A model generated the notes under the pieces. The model was not told the origin of the DNA. It was given only the letters and a program-made list of their open reading frames with translations, and ran no database searches. The translations under genes and the position numbers were made by a program. Positions 17,738 to 26,047 of a DNA stretch of 42,011 bases are shown one piece after another. The stretch comes from an uncultured Actinomycetes bacterium (GTDB lineage Bacteria > Actinomycetota > Actinomycetes > S36-B12 > CAIYMF01), in assembly GCA_903918645.1 (NCBI GenBank), contig CAIXFH010000136.1, positions 1 through 42,011 on the forward strand, given 5' to 3'. Numbering within the stretch: the first letter of the stretch is position 1; each line of letters begins with the position of its first letter.

Positions 17738-19227
17738 AGGCGGAAGGAAGGATCCGAGGGCAGCTCGACGACGTCCATCTGCGCCTTCTGCAAGCGACCC
17801 GACCAATCCCAGTTGACGGCCTGCCACCGCGTGAACTGGTCGAGAACCCACATGCCGCTCTGCCTCGATCCATTACCCGAGCGACCATTGCCGCCAAAGG
17901 GCAGGTGCGCCTCAGCGCCCGACGTCGAATTGTTGACAGAGACCATGCCCGAGCCGATCCGCGACCGGAACCTCCACACCGAATCCGGCGAGGTCGTATA
18001 GATCGAGGACGAGAGGCCATAGCCGTGACCATTGGATAGTTCGATGGCCTCGTCGAGCGAAGAGAACCTGCCCAGACCGACAAGTGGACCAAAGGTCTCG
18101 GTGTCGTACAGGGCGTCGCCGGCGCGCACCCCTTCGACAATGGTCGGATGCGCGAACACCCCGACGTCGGGGTCTCCGACGAAGCCAGCGCGTGGGTTGT
18201 CCGCTGTGATCTGGCCAACCCCAGTTGAACCGTGCACTCGATGGTGATCGGCCACGAGCTCCAGGTTGCGTTCATGCGTCCGGAGATAGGCCGCAGAAAT
18301 CATCGGTCCGTAGAGGACGTCCCCGCGAGGGTCGCCGATGATCGCTGTCTCAACGCTGCGGATATAGCGCGCCTTCACGGCTTCGTAGACGTCATCGTGA
18401 ACCCACAGCGTGCCCAATGAGGTGCAACGCTGGCCTGAGGTACCGAAGCCAGAGAACAGGGCACCTTCGATGACCAGATCCACATCGGCGTCGGGCATCA
18501 CGACCATCGGATTCTTGCCACCGAGTTCGAGGCACGGCGACTGCAAGTGTCGGCCCGTGAGCGCACCGATTTGGCGACCCACGGCAGTCGAGCCAGTGAA
18601 GCCGACCTTTTGGATCAAACCTTCGTCGAGCGAAATCTCCAGTGCTGCAGCAGTTGTGGCACCATCGGCCACCACTGTGATGAGGACATCCGTGGGTATG
18701 CCGCCAGCATGAAAGATCGAGGTCAAGGCCGCCGAGATTGCAGGGGAAACCTCGGCCGGTTTCCACAACACCGTGTTTCCGCATAGCAGTGCTGGCACGA
18801 GATACCACGACGGAACAGCGGTGGGGAAGTTTCCTGCCGTGATGATGAATGCGGTGCCGACTGGTGCCCGGTAGGTAAACAGTTGTTTATCGGGCATCTC
18901 ACTGGGGACGGTCTGGCCATAGAGCCGTCTACCTTCGCCTAGGAAGAAATCGCACGTGTCGATCACCTCTTGGACCTCTCCGAGCGCCTCGGCGTAAGTC
19001 TTACCGACCTCACGCGTGATCAACGCAGCGAGCGAGGCCTTGTTGGACTCAACCAAACGCCCCACGGCGGCGATCACCCTGCCACGCACCGGCGCAGGAA
19101 CATCGGCCCAGGCTCGCTGAGCCGCATGTGCACGGCGTGCGGCATCGACCACATCCGCCACGGTAGGTGCCTCGATCGTGGCGACGACATCAGACAGGTC
19201 GGCGGGGTTCACACTCTGGATCTGCAC
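17734..19227 (-). CDS. NAD(P)-dependent aldehyde dehydrogenase
   Basis: A complete 497-aa ALDH, which oxidises an aldehyde to its acid. The oxyanion Asn is Asn133 (ITAGNFP), the general base Glu234 lies in LELGGKNP and the nucleophile Cys268 in SGQRCTS; the cofactor loop GFTGST is intact. The ending with DWSGRLQKAQMD and DPSFRL is shared by a subset of semialdehyde dehydrogenases, but the substrate is uncertain. The GTG start at 19227 has AGG 8-10 bases upstream. It overlaps the ruined oxidoreductase by 4 bases, so the pair once formed an oxidase-dehydrogenase unit like the intact pair at 24513-27460. Confidence 0.92.
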   Translation of the reverse strand: MQIQSVNPADLSDVVATIEAPTVADVVDAARRAHAAQRAWADVPAPVRGRVIAAVGRLVESNKASLAALITREVGKTYAEALGEVQEVIDTCDFFLGEGRRLYGQTVPSEMPDKQLFTYRAPVGTAFIITAGNFPTAVPSWYLVPALLCGNTVLWKPAEVSPAISAALTSIFHAGGIPTDVLITVVADGATTAAALEISLDEGLIQKVGFTGSTAVGRQIGALTGRHLQSPCLELGGKNPMVVMPDADVDLVIEGALFSGFGTSGQRCTSLGTLWVHDDVYEAVKARYIRSVETAIIGDPRGDVLYGPMISAAYLRTHERNLELVADHHRVHGSTGVGQITADNPRAGFVGDPDVGVFAHPTIVEGVRAGDALYDTETFGPLVGLGRFSSLDEAIELSNGHGYGLSSSIYTTSPDSVWRFRSRIGSGMVSVNNSTSGAEAHLPFGGNGRSGNGSRQSGMWVLDQFTRWQAVNWDWSGRLQKAQMDVVELPSDPSFRL

Positions 19228-19600
19228 TCGTGCATCCTGCCGCGCCCTGCACCCCGGTGCCTAGGGCGTGTCAGCGATGTCGGCTGTTTGGGAGCCACCA
19301 CATGCGGCAACGTGCCTGGCTGGATCGCTATCGCAGGGTCGCGTCGACCAGGGTGCGAAGGCTCGCGCAGTGCGCGCAAACGCGCGGCTCCGATCAGCAC
19401 GAGAGTGGTCGTCTAGCACTGGTCAGAGGCAGTTGTGGGCTCTCACGATCGTCGGTAAATCCACGCACAACGCCGAGCCCACGGGCTGCGCGATTCGTCG
19501 TTCTGGGCTAACCGCCGGTACCCTCGTGGAAAGAAGCTAAGTTCGCGTCACCTAGGAAGCCTTCATTGACGCGGTTTGTTCGCTCAATGAGAGGTCTACG
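19228..19600. other. Divergent intergenic region upstream of the RNA helicase
   Basis: About 370 bases between the aldehyde dehydrogenase start and the helicase start. Short open frames occur on both strands but none has a ribosome site or family resemblance. TACCCT at 19519-19524 is a possible -10 for the helicase, leaving a leader of about 70 bases; the ribosome site GAGAGG lies near 19589. A long leader would suit a cold-inducible helicase, but no conserved RNA element was recognised. Confidence 0.4.
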
Positions 19601-20896
19601 ATGACTGCCCTGCTTGATCCTGCTGTGCCCGTATTTCCGGAGTCGGACATATCCGATAGCACCGAGAACACCCCTGCCAATGGCCAGTCAGTAGTTGCTG
19701 ACGTTGCCGCAGAGGACACCACTGCATTCGTGCCAGTGAGCACCTTCGGCGAACTTGGTCTTCCCAAGGCGCTCGTCGCCGCACTGAACCGATCTGGAAT
19801 CAAAGAACCGTTCCCGATCCAGGCCGCGACCATCCCCGATGCCCTATCCGGCTGCGACATCCTCGGTCGCGGCAGCACAGGCTCAGGCAAGACCCTGGCG
19901 TTCGGTCTACCCATGATCGCCCGCATCGCATCTTTGCCCGTGCTGCCCAAGCATCCACGCGGTCTCATCCTGGTGCCGACCCGCGAGCTTGCGATGCAGG
20001 TCAGCGACGAGCTCGAGCCTCTTGGTCGCTCGCTCGGTCTGCACTTCAAGACCGTTGTCGGCGGAACGTCAATGAGCCGCCAGATCGAAGCTCTTCAGCG
20101 CGGCGTTGACGTCCTCGTCGCAACACCGGGACGTCTCGCCGACCTAATTCGTCAGCGTGCTTGCTTCTTGGACGACATCGAGGTCGTCGTACTCGATGAG
20201 GCCGACCAGATGGCCGACATGGGCTTCCTGCCCGAGGTCACCGCGCTTCTCGAACTCGTGTCACCGGCCGCCCAAACCCTTCTGTTCTCAGCCACTCTCG
20301 ACCGTGACGTCGACACGCTTGTGCGTCAGCACATGCACGACCCGGTTCGCCACGAACTCGAGCCGGCCACCTCGCCCGTCGACACGATGGAGCACCACGT
20401 GTTCGTCGTGAACCGCGAGGACAAGCCCACGGTCGCGACCCAGATCGCTCGACGTGAAGGTCGGACGATCATGTTCTGTCGCTCGCAGCTTGGTGCCGAA
20501 CGGGTAGCCACCAATATTGCTGAGCGGGGAGTCAACGCACGCGCACTACACGGTGGCATGTCGCAGAACGCTCGCACACGCACGATGGCTGACTTCAAGG
20601 AAGGACGCATCGACGTCCTCGTCGCAACTGACGTTGCAGCACGTGGCATCCACGTCGACGACGTCACTCTCGTTGTGCACGTCGATCCCCCCGAGGACCC
20701 GAAGGCTTACCTACACCGCGCAGGTCGAACTGCTCGCGCAGGTGCCACCGGTCGCGTGGTCACGCTCGTACTTCGCAACCAGCGCAAGAGCATGCAGCGT
20801 TTGCACCAGCAGGCTGGGGTTACTGCCACGGAGCACGATGTGCTACCCGGCGATCAGACCCTGATCGACCTCACCGGCGCACGCGCGACTCGCTAG
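19601..20896 (+). CDS. DEAD-box ATP-dependent RNA helicase
   Basis: A 431-aa SF2 helicase that unwinds RNA duplexes in the cytosol, usually in ribosome assembly or cold adaptation. Motifs in order: phenylalanine/Q motif around TFGELGL and IQ (Gln73), Walker A GSTGSGKT (91-98), PTREL, TPGR, DEAD (199-202, in VLDEADQMADMGF), SAT (230-232), then in RecA domain 2 FCRSQLGAERV, LHGGMSQNAR, TDVAARGIH and HRAGRTARAG. It has an acidic 45-residue N-terminal tail and almost no C-terminal extension. A GAGAGG ribosome site precedes the ATG. A tandem repeat begins ten bases after the stop. Confidence 0.95.
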   Translation: MTALLDPAVPVFPESDISDSTENTPANGQSVVADVAAEDTTAFVPVSTFGELGLPKALVAALNRSGIKEPFPIQAATIPDALSGCDILGRGSTGSGKTLAFGLPMIARIASLPVLPKHPRGLILVPTRELAMQVSDELEPLGRSLGLHFKTVVGGTSMSRQIEALQRGVDVLVATPGRLADLIRQRACFLDDIEVVVLDEADQMADMGFLPEVTALLELVSPAAQTLLFSATLDRDVDTLVRQHMHDPVRHELEPATSPVDTMEHHVFVVNREDKPTVATQIARREGRTIMFCRSQLGAERVATNIAERGVNARALHGGMSQNARTRTMADFKEGRIDVLVATDVAARGIHVDDVTLVVHVDPPEDPKAYLHRAGRTARAGATGRVVTLVLRNQRKSMQRLHQQAGVTATEHDVLPGDQTLIDLTGARATR

Positions 20897-20905
20897 TCAG
20901 CGCTC

Positions 20906-21003
20906 GTCAGTCTGTAGTCGTCAGTCTGTAGTCGTCAGTCTGTCGTCGTCATTCGCTCGTTGTCAGTCTGTAGTGGTCAGTCTGTCGTCGTCATTCGCTC
21001 GTT
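20906..21003 (+). repeat. Seven 14-bp units in a higher-order tandem array
   Basis: Perfect 14-base periodicity: GTCAGTCTGTAGTC twice (20906-20933), GTCAGTCTGTCGTC (20934-20947), GTCATTCGCTCGTT (20948-20961), GTCAGTCTGTAGTG (20962-20975), GTCAGTCTGTCGTC (20976-20989), GTCATTCGCTCGTT (20990-21003). Units 2-4 and 5-7 form a duplicated 42-base block with one difference. The last unit supplies the final codons and TGA of the MFS gene on the other strand, so the array grew at that gene's 3' end. There are no unique spacers, so this is not CRISPR. Confidence 0.93.
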
Positions 21004-22178
21004 GTTGCGGTCACGCCATCGATTACGAGGTCGGGCGCGCTGTGGCTCGCGACCGCGAAGAATGACGCCAATGCGGGCACGACCAGCAGCACCGGCACGA
21101 GAATGCCGAAAGCCCAACGCAGCGATACGGATTCGGCGATACCACCTATGAGTGGCGCACCGACAACAAACCCCGCGTAGTTGAACACGTTGACTCGAGC
21201 GACCGCGACACCACTCGATGTCGGATCATGTGATGCGGCAGCAGTGAACGCCAACGGAATCGCCGGACAGATTCCCAAGCCCAGAACAGCGAATGCGATC
21301 AGCGCAATCTGTGGCGAGGGTGCGAGCGCGACGGCGCCGGCAGCCACTGCTGCCAGCAGTCCGCCTAAACGAACCAGGGGGACCGACCCAATGCGATCCG
21401 CGGCGCGGTCGACAACGAGCCTGCCAATCATCGTCATCAGCGCGTAGCCGGCGTAAGCCAGTGCCGCTACCTTCTCGCTACTACCAAGTTGCTCGGTGAG
21501 GTAGACAGCGCTCCAGTTGGAAGCGCCCGAGTCAGCAATATAGACACACATCAGCGCGATGCCCACGAGAAGCACTGGACGCCAAGTGATCCCGGCTGAC
21601 CGGGTGTGTGTCATTTCCGGAGTCGGGTGGCCAGGTAGCAGATAGCGACCAGCGAATATCTGAAGCGGCACAGCAACAACGGCAATAATGGTGAAGAAGC
21701 CACCGAGCGACAGCACCGAGTCGGAGGCCACTGAGGCCAGGAGTGCGCCGACCAGCCCTGCGAGGCTGAACAGGGCGTAGAGCGATGCCAGCACAGAGTG
21801 TCCGATGTCGTCCTGGATACGTACGCCCTGCATATTCATCGAGGCGTCGACCGCACCGATCGCGAACCCGAGAAGCACGAGACCGACAATGAGCAGGCCG
21901 ATCGATCCGGCCCAGCCAACGAGAACTAGGGCGATCGGAACCATCGGGCCCATCACTCTCAGGACCGCGCGGCTGCCCAACCTTGGGGCCAGCGAGCCGG
22001 CGACCACGCTTCCCACGCCAGCCACTATCGGCACTAGGCCGACTATCAGCCCGAGCTGGCCGTCAGAGAGCGCAAATCGTGCCTGGATGGTGGGGATTCG
22101 GGTGACGAGAGCGGCAAAGCAGATGCCCTGAACGACGAAGGCCAAGGTGGTTGCATAGCGTGCGCGCCGCAGATCCAT
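20991..22178 (-). CDS. Major facilitator superfamily transporter
   Basis: About 395 aa with twelve hydrophobic segments. It opens with MDLRRARYATTLAFVVQGICF, and RIPTIQARFALSDGQLGLI is characteristic of a widespread MFS group (FucP/YbjJ-like) with no firm substrate. AGSLAPRLGSRAVLRV is the cytoplasmic loop between helices 2 and 3. ATG 22178 is chosen because it begins right before the first helix; ATG 22196 is an in-frame alternative. The 3' end lies in the 14-bp array. The PAC2 gene is 177 bases upstream on the same strand. The gap between them holds no gene; TGGCAAATT (22212-22220) and AATTTGCCA (22305-22313) form a loose inverted repeat there. Confidence 0.86.
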   Translation of the reverse strand: MDLRRARYATTLAFVVQGICFAALVTRIPTIQARFALSDGQLGLIVGLVPIVAGVGSVVAGSLAPRLGSRAVLRVMGPMVPIALVLVGWAGSIGLLIVGLVLLGFAIGAVDASMNMQGVRIQDDIGHSVLASLYALFSLAGLVGALLASVASDSVLSLGGFFTIIAVVAVPLQIFAGRYLLPGHPTPEMTHTRSAGITWRPVLLVGIALMCVYIADSGASNWSAVYLTEQLGSSEKVAALAYAGYALMTMIGRLVVDRAADRIGSVPLVRLGGLLAAVAAGAVALAPSPQIALIAFAVLGLGICPAIPLAFTAAASHDPTSSGVAVARVNVFNYAGFVVGAPLIGGIAESVSLRWAFGILVPVLLVVPALASFFAVASHSAPDLVIDGVTATTSE

Positions 22179-22373
22179 GCGCGCACAGTCCCACATGAGG
22201 GCCTAGTCGCGTGGCAAATTGGCGTTCGAGCCGAGCAGCTAGTCGCGCTCGCGGGGGTCCGCTCGCGTGGTCGGCACCGATAGTGGTGCTGTCGCGCTGC
22301 ACCGAATTTGCCAGTCTCGTCGCGACTTGTCACACAGGTAGCGTGCCCCTGAGATGGTCTGTCGCAGGAGTTA

Positions 22374-23291
22374 CTACTCCGAGCGGCCCTTGTCGTCCAA
22401 CTCGCGCAAGAACTCTTGGAACTGCTCAGCGAGATCCTCACCGCTCGGAAGTGAACCGTCGGTGGCTAGTTGCAGAGCTACATCGGCTCCGCGAACGATG
22501 GCGTCGTACTGCGCCTCGAGATCGCGGACGGCTTGAGCATTCTCAGGGCTCACGGTGAGTTGCTCGTCGATCTCGCGGTCACTTACCTGCGCTTGGACTG
22601 CGAGCGCAGTGAGGTCGAACGACAGATCACCAGCGGCAGCCACCTCATTCAGCAGCGCAATCGATGCCCGCGGGAACTCGACTTGAGTGAGGTAATGCGG
22701 CACATGCGCCGCAAAACCCATGGCTTCGTGGCCAGCAGCCCCCAGAGCGAGTTCGATACCGCCTGCAAGATGCCCCGGCACCTCGATCGCACCCACGAAA
22801 GTGGGTCGACCAGAAACCAAACTGGGATCAGTGGAGTGTGCGGTTACCCCCACCGGCCGCGTGTGCGGGGCGGGCCATGGGATCGCGTTCATGCCCAGCG
22901 AACGTCGGACGCCGAATCTCTCGGCAATCTGCACTACGGAATCAGTAAAGGCACGCCAGGCGAAATCTGGTTCTGGCCCATGCAGCAGAAGGAACCCTTG
23001 GTCGCGCTCATCACGCACTAGCGAGAGTAAAAGCTCTGGATACTCGAGTGACTCGTAATGATCGGTGTCGAAGACCATGCGCGGCCGCCGGGCGCGGTAG
23101 TCGTACAGGGCGTCGATGTCGAAGGTCGCGATTGTCTGATTCTCATGCGTGGCAAGCAGATGCGAGACCGCGAGCTGCCTCGCGCCGCCGGCATCAAGGA
23201 ATCCGGACAGGGCATGAACGAGCACCGGCGAGTCGACGTCAACGTCGTCGGTGTGAATCTCGTAAAGGCTCTCTGGGCGCATCTGGACCAT
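22374..23291 (-). CDS. PAC2 family protein
   Basis: A 305-aa soluble protein resembling the actinobacterial PAC2 (proteasome assembly chaperone 2-like) family. Supporting pieces are HALSGFLDAGGA near the N-terminus, DFDIDALYDYRARRP-like FDIDALYDYRARRP, MNAIPWPAPHTRPVGVTAHS and HVPHYLTQVEFPRAS. The bacterial role is unproven; an ATP-grasp or proteasome-related function has been proposed but cannot be judged here, and no proteasome genes are in the window. An AAGAGAGA lies before the ATG. Residues after 240 are acidic and helical. Confidence 0.85.
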   Translation of the reverse strand: MVQMRPESLYEIHTDDVDVDSPVLVHALSGFLDAGGARQLAVSHLLATHENQTIATFDIDALYDYRARRPRMVFDTDHYESLEYPELLLSLVRDERDQGFLLLHGPEPDFAWRAFTDSVVQIAERFGVRRSLGMNAIPWPAPHTRPVGVTAHSTDPSLVSGRPTFVGAIEVPGHLAGGIELALGAAGHEAMGFAAHVPHYLTQVEFPRASIALLNEVAAAGDLSFDLTALAVQAQVSDREIDEQLTVSPENAQAVRDLEAQYDAIVRGADVALQLATDGSLPSGEDLAEQFQEFLRELDDKGRSE

Positions 23292-23450
23292 TCTCTCTTA
23301 CTGCGGAACTCCGGCGCCATCACAGTCGTCGGTTACTTCGATAACAACGTGCTCAACTGCCCAGACATTCCCGGCCTGGGCGCCCCCGCCGTGTCTGTTG
23401 GCGACTACGGAGGCGCTCAGTTCGTCCCCAACTCAGCTAGGTAGGCGAAG

Positions 23451-24332
23451 ATGAGCCATGTGACTGTAGAACCGCACCCCGCCCCCGAGCACGAGCCTGC
23501 TGACGCTTCAGCAGTTCATGCCGCCAGCGCCGAGATCGACCTCGAACTAGGCCAGACCAGCACGAACAGCACGCAGGTGGATCTGCCGTCGAGGCGCACC
23601 CTGCGGTCGGAGATGTGGCTCGTCCTGTGGCTGTCCATCGCCGCGTCTGGGCTGCGCTCAATCTTGTCCTTGCTGGATTCGTTGACCAAGGGCCAAAAGC
23701 TGTCTTCCCAGACCACGACTCTTGTCACGACGTACATCGCCGACCGGCCATGGCTCGACGTCCTTTACCAATTCACTCGCATCTCTCTGGCTCTAGTGCC
23801 CGTGCTCCTCGTGGTGCATCTACTACGCCGCAGTGGCGAAGGCGTCGCGGCGATCGGGCTCGATTTTCGCGACTGGAAGCGCGATCTGCTGCGGGGCGCT
23901 GCCCTTGCAGCAGTAATCGGCGGCGTGGGCTTGGTGTTCTACCTGGTGGCCTACCACCTCGGCATGAATGTGCGAATCGCGGCCGTGACAACCAAGGACG
24001 CTTGGTGGACGGTGATTTTGCTACTGGCGTCGGCTGCGTTCAACGCGATCCTCGAAGAGGTCATCGTGCTCGCGTACTTCATTCACCGTACCTCTCAACT
24101 TGGTGCCAAGCCGTGGCAATCGGTGGGTGGTAGCGCCCTGCTGCGCGGCACGTATCACCTCTACCAAGGCTTCGGCGGCTTCATCGGCAACATCGCGATG
24201 GGCTTGGTGTTCGGCACTTTGTTCAAGCGCTGGGGACGGGTAATGCCCTTCCTGATCGCCCACTTCATCATCGACTCCGTCGCCTTCGTCGGCTACGACC
24301 TCCTCGCCGGCAAAGTCTCCTGGCTCCCCTAA
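23451..24332 (+). CDS. CPBP (CAAX-like) intramembrane metalloprotease
   Basis: A 293-aa membrane protein. The first 50 residues are hydrophilic, then six to eight helices follow. The CPBP/Abi active-site signature is present: EE at 202-203 with Arg213 (EEVIVLAYFIHR), then His236 in GTYHLYQG and His271 in IAHFIIDS. Such proteins are Glu-His metalloproteases of the Rce1 family, often linked to bacteriocin immunity or peptide processing; the target here is unknown. It diverges from the PAC2 gene and converges with the aminoaldehyde dehydrogenase across a structured gap. Confidence 0.9.
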   Translation: MSHVTVEPHPAPEHEPADASAVHAASAEIDLELGQTSTNSTQVDLPSRRTLRSEMWLVLWLSIAASGLRSILSLLDSLTKGQKLSSQTTTLVTTYIADRPWLDVLYQFTRISLALVPVLLVVHLLRRSGEGVAAIGLDFRDWKRDLLRGAALAAVIGGVGLVFYLVAYHLGMNVRIAAVTTKDAWWTVILLLASAAFNAILEEVIVLAYFIHRTSQLGAKPWQSVGGSALLRGTYHLYQGFGGFIGNIAMGLVFGTLFKRWGRVMPFLIAHFIIDSVAFVGYDLLAGKVSWLP

Positions 24333-24355
24333 CCCCCAGCCCACTTGTCATGAAT

Positions 24356-24476
24356 GTGCCCCAAGATGCGCTAGAGGCAGCAAATGCTCCCCATTGATTT
24401 TTCTAGAGGGTGTGCACGCAAAATCACCGCGAAATCAATGGGGCGCCCCGACTGCGTCTAGCGCAGTCGGGGGCAC
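24356..24476. repeat. 121-bp imperfect palindrome with 45-bp arms
   Basis: The left arm (24356-24400) and the reverse complement of the right arm (24432-24476) agree at 34 of 45 positions, including GTGCCCC, TGCGCTAGA and CCCCATTGATTT blocks. A 31-base centre separates them. The right arm holds its own hairpin, CCCCGACTGCG (24446-24456) with CGCAGTCGGGG (24462-24472) around TCTAG. It lies between two converging genes, so it may terminate both transcripts; its size and symmetry also resemble a small non-autonomous (MITE- or REP-like) element. No flanking target duplication was seen. Confidence 0.75.
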
Positions 24477-24490
24477 CTTGATGAGAAATT

Positions 24491-24517
24491 GGGTTTGGGG
24501 TTGGGGTTGGGGTTAGG
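24491..24517 (+). repeat. G-rich (GGGGTT)n run, possible G-quadruplex
   Basis: GGGTTT followed by three GGGGTT units, giving four G-tracts with two- or three-base loops on the plus strand. It covers the TAA stop of the aminoaldehyde dehydrogenase (24513-24515). Telomere-like in look but internal and short. Confidence 0.75.
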
Positions 24518-25991
24518 CGGGGCGGAAGGATGACTGGGCTGCTCCGGGGAGTTCGTGGCCGGTGGCGGATCCGTGCTTGATCATCAGGTGACGAGTGGTG
24601 GTGTATTCGAGCATCCCCTCGTGGCTCATATCTTTGCCGAAACCACTGCCTTTCACGCCGCCGTGCGGGGCCTCAGAGGCAATGGGCAGGTGATCGTTGA
24701 CCCAGGTAACTCCGACGTCGAGGCGATGGCTCACCCGCATCGCACGTCCAATGTCGCTCGTCCAAACAGAGGACGCCAGCCCGTACCGACTGTCATTGGC
24801 AAGACGCACTGCGTCATCTTCGCTATCGAAAGGCACGACTACGAGCACGGGACCAAATACTTCGCCTTGAACGATCTCGCTGTCCTGCGCCGCCCCGGCA
24901 ATGACTGTGGGTGAGTAGTAAGCCCCAGGACCGTCAGGTATCACTCCGCCGGAAACAACCTGCGCCCCAGCAGCCACCGCACGCGTGACAAAGCCGTGCA
25001 CTCGATCGCGATGATCCGACGAGATGAGCGGGCCAATGTCGGTATTCGCGTCGCGAGGATGACCCACCCGGATCGACGACATTACGGCGCTCAACGCATC
25101 AATGGTGTCTGCGTATCGAGATTGCTGGACGTAGACGCGAGTAGCGGCAGTGCAATCCTGACCCGAGTTGTACGTGGCACCCATTGAGACCCCATGCGCC
25201 ATCGCCTCTATGCCAGCATCCTGGAAGACCAATGCAGGCGCCTTGCCACCCAACTCGAGATGCACTCGCTTTGTCGCACGCGCTGCGGCAGACATCACCG
25301 CCTGACCGGTCCGCGACGAGCCCGTCAACGACACCATGTCGACCTCGCTCGACTCGACAAGTGCCTGCCCCACGGCGGCATCGCCAGTGACGACGTTGAA
25401 GACACCCGGCGGAAGCCCCGCCTCCATGCCGAGTTCAGCCAAGCGCAATGACGTTCCCGGCGTAGCAGGTGCCGGCTTAAGAATGACAGTGTTGCCGGTA
25501 CCCAACGCTGGTCCGATCTTCCACACCGCCATGACAAGTGGGAAGTTCCATGGCGCGATGCTCGCGACTACTCCGACCGGACGACGGATCAGCATCGAGG
25601 TGTAGCCAGCACTCAACACTCCCGCGCCCGTCCCCTCGAGCGAACGCGCAGATCCCGCGAAGAACCGCAGGTTGTCGATGGCGAACGGAAGTTCGCCATC
25701 GAAGAAGGACGCGTATGGCTTGCCCGTCTCACGTACCTCGAGTTCGCTGAGTTCGGCAGCGTTGCTCTCCATCAAATCTGCCAGACGCAACAACACTCGC
25801 GCTCGCTCGCCAGCGGTACGCGACGACCAGTCCGGCGCTGCGGCACGCGCCGCCGCAATGGCGTCGTGCGTATCTGCGACAGAAGCCTCAGACACTTCGT
25901 CGAACACCGACCCGTCAGAAGGATCGCGCAGGACACGCACACCCCCTGTACCAGCTCGGCTCACCCCACCGATGTGTACGCCAAGCGTCAT
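24513..25991 (-). CDS. Gamma-aminobutyraldehyde-type dehydrogenase
   Basis: A complete 492-aa ALDH. Catalytic residues are Asn149 (APWNFP), Glu246 (LELGGKAP) and Cys280 (NSGQDCTAATRVYV). The NSGQDCTA form and the C-terminal WVNDHLPIASEAPHGGVKGSGFGKD are typical of gamma-aminobutyraldehyde/betaine-aldehyde dehydrogenases (PatD/Prr type), which turn aminoaldehydes into amino acids such as GABA using NAD. It lies 56 bases downstream of an FAD amine oxidase and behind potDBCA, which supports the polyamine assignment. GAGGGG precedes the ATG. The stop is inside the GGGGTT run. Confidence 0.9.
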   Translation of the reverse strand: MTLGVHIGGVSRAGTGGVRVLRDPSDGSVFDEVSEASVADTHDAIAAARAAAPDWSSRTAGERARVLLRLADLMESNAAELSELEVRETGKPYASFFDGELPFAIDNLRFFAGSARSLEGTGAGVLSAGYTSMLIRRPVGVVASIAPWNFPLVMAVWKIGPALGTGNTVILKPAPATPGTSLRLAELGMEAGLPPGVFNVVTGDAAVGQALVESSEVDMVSLTGSSRTGQAVMSAAARATKRVHLELGGKAPALVFQDAGIEAMAHGVSMGATYNSGQDCTAATRVYVQQSRYADTIDALSAVMSSIRVGHPRDANTDIGPLISSDHRDRVHGFVTRAVAAGAQVVSGGVIPDGPGAYYSPTVIAGAAQDSEIVQGEVFGPVLVVVPFDSEDDAVRLANDSRYGLASSVWTSDIGRAMRVSHRLDVGVTWVNDHLPIASEAPHGGVKGSGFGKDMSHEGMLEYTTTRHLMIKHGSATGHELPGAAQSSFRPA

Positions 25992-26047
25992 GATGATTCC
26001 CTACCCCTCGAAAGATGTTCTGATACAAGCATTTCGCGACCAAAAAC

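Noticed and set aside
19209-19540. Small proteins in the gap before the helicase
   Set aside because: Open frames on both strands overlap each other, lack ribosome sites and look like random Arg/Ala-rich translation.
20906-21003. CRISPR array
   Set aside because: Units are only 14 bp, directly adjacent and without unique spacers, and no cas gene is near.
24491-24517. Telomere or chromosome-end sequence
   Set aside because: Only four G-tracts, internal, and overlapping the stop codon of an intact gene.
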